A DNA stretch of 7,163 nucleotides from Bacteroidia bacterium. Its GTDB lineage: Bacteria; Bacteroidota; Bacteroidia; UBA8524. Below, one piece after another: positions 6,390 to 7,163 of this stretch. Positions within the stretch are counted from its first letter, which is position 1. The number at the start of each line of letters is the position of its first letter. The stretch is taken from positions 1 through 7,163 of the forward strand of contig JALRIQ010000284.1 in NCBI GenBank assembly GCA_023277325.1. The letters are read 5' to 3'. The position numbers and the translations under genes were made by a program. The notes under the pieces are model-generated. The model searched no databases. It saw nothing but the letters and a program-made list of their open reading frames with translations, and was not told the DNA's origin.

Positions 6390-6417
6390 CTTTGTTTTTT
6401 ATGTATTTTCGAAGCGC

Positions 6418-7163
6418 ATGTCTGGCTCGTTTTTATCGAACTTTTCTTTTTCGGTATTGCTCAATCTATTGATCAAGCTCTTTTGGGTTTTTGTCATTGA
6501 GATTGCCGTTCAAAACACCTTGGGAGCAGAGGCCTATGGCGTGTATTTCGAGTCGTTTAACTTCAGCTATATATTTTTTATCCTGCTGGATATTGGCCTA
6601 AGCAACTATACAAATCGAACAGTCGCCGGTAACCCAGATTCCTTGCGCGAACTTTTCCCCTCCGTATGGAGCATTAAGCTGATTTTAACCTTTGTTTACC
6701 TGCTTGTATTGTTGATTGCGGCAAAACTTATGGGTTACGATAGCCTCCACTTTAAGGTGGTTATGTTTATCGGGCTTAATCATGTGCTGATGTCGATGAT
6801 GCTTTTCTTTCGAAGCACCATTGGCGGATTGCATCTCTTTAAAACAGATGCGGTGGTATCGGTAATGGACCGTTTAATCATGGGGATAGTCTGTGCTGCC
6901 TTTCTTTGGCTCCCTCAGCTGAAAGAGAATTTTAGCTTGAATCATTACCTGGCAGCGATGTTCCTGGGTTATATAGGAAGTTTTGTGTTTGCCCTATGGG
7001 TGGTTACCAGGAATGGAGGCAAGATCAAGTTTTTCTTTGACCGTGATTTATTTATGGATATGCTTAAAAAGTCCTATCCATTTGCCGTCTTATTCTTCCT
7101 GATGGGGCTTTATACACGGATCGATTCGGTCATGCTTGGTCGCTTGCTGGATAATGGTGAATT
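6418..7163 (+). CDS. Wzx-type polysaccharide/oligosaccharide flippase (C-terminus outside window)
   Basis: The frame opens at the ATG at 6418 (MSGSFLSNFSFSV), the first in-frame ATG after a TAA at 6385, and remains open to the right edge for 248 residues. The family is usually about 420-500 residues long, so roughly half to 60 percent is seen. Hydrophobic segments at about 10-33, 45-61, 84-105, 113-132, 145-166, 175-196 and 218-234 fit the MOP-superfamily flippases, which move lipid-linked glycans from the inner to the outer leaflet of the inner membrane. Typical blocks are the early LGAEAYGVYF (35-44), the LDIGLSNYTNR stretch (57-67), and SYPFAVLFFLMGLYTRIDSV (219-238) followed by MLGRLLDNGE, the usual mid-protein motif of polysaccharide export flippases. 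The glycan moved is unknown. It is divergent from the unit containing the GT4 enzyme, and the two may serve one glycan pathway. Genes to the right would tell whether a polysaccharide locus begins here. Confidence 0.9.
   Translation, partial: MSGSFLSNFSFSVLLNLLIKLFWVFVIEIAVQNTLGAEAYGVYFESFNFSYIFFILLDIGLSNYTNRTVAGNPDSLRELFPSVWSIKLILTFVYLLVLLIAAKLMGYDSLHFKVVMFIGLNHVLMSMMLFFRSTIGGLHLFKTDAVVSVMDRLIMGIVCAAFLWLPQLKENFSLNHYLAAMFLGYIGSFVFALWVVTRNGGKIKFFFDRDLFMDMLKKSYPFAVLFFLMGLYTRIDSVMLGRLLDNGE

Noticed and set aside
6380..6394. CTAACGC, resembling part of an integron attC site
   Set aside because: No inverted partner (GCGTTAG on the same strand) occurs in the region and no integrase is in the window. 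The nearby related sequence is a direct, not inverted, repeat.

Overview
The window looks like a chromosomal segment of a member of the Bacteroidota, probably near the Flavobacteriales. The reasons are the protein flavour (for example the GcvT and RNase HII N-termini), A-rich leaders that mostly lack Shine-Dalgarno sequences, and two upstream regions that resemble the Bacteroidota promoter pattern (TTTG-type -33, TAnnTTTG -7). The genus assignment is only an impression. Gene density is very high. I see no RNA gene, transposon, prophage or CRISPR array.

Layout, left to right. (1) Positions 1-1497, minus strand: gcvT (glycine cleavage T protein), followed after 9 nt by a lipoprotein gene that runs off the left edge. 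(2) 1498-1565: a 68-nt divergent promoter region. (3) 1566-3306, plus strand: an LpxD-family acyltransferase and, 1 nt after its stop, a seven-TM Lgt-family protein whose central signature departs from the canonical enzyme. (4) 3284-6309, minus strand: a tightly packed four-gene unit. In transcription order it holds a small exported protein of unknown function, a GT4 glycosyltransferase, rnhB (RNase HII, best read from a GTG start) and a YegS/DAGK-type lipid kinase. Its junctions are TAATG, an 8-nt overlap and TAATG, and the kinase gene overlaps the convergent lgt-like gene by 23 nt. (5) 6310-6417: a divergent intergenic region with a short imperfect direct repeat and a possible promoter. (6) 6418-7163, plus strand: the N-terminal two thirds or so of a Wzx-type polysaccharide flippase, cut by the right edge.

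Most of the genes concern the cell envelope: lipid A-type acylation, lipoprotein lipidation-like chemistry, lipid phosphorylation, glycosyl transfer and glycan flipping. gcvT and rnhB are housekeeping genes interleaved with them. I do not find strong evidence for an undescribed defence, mobile or signalling system. The most useful second looks are the non-canonical Lgt paralogue coupled to lpxD, the translationally coupled four-gene unit with its uncharacterised lead gene, the rnhB start correction, and the overlapping convergent 3' ends.
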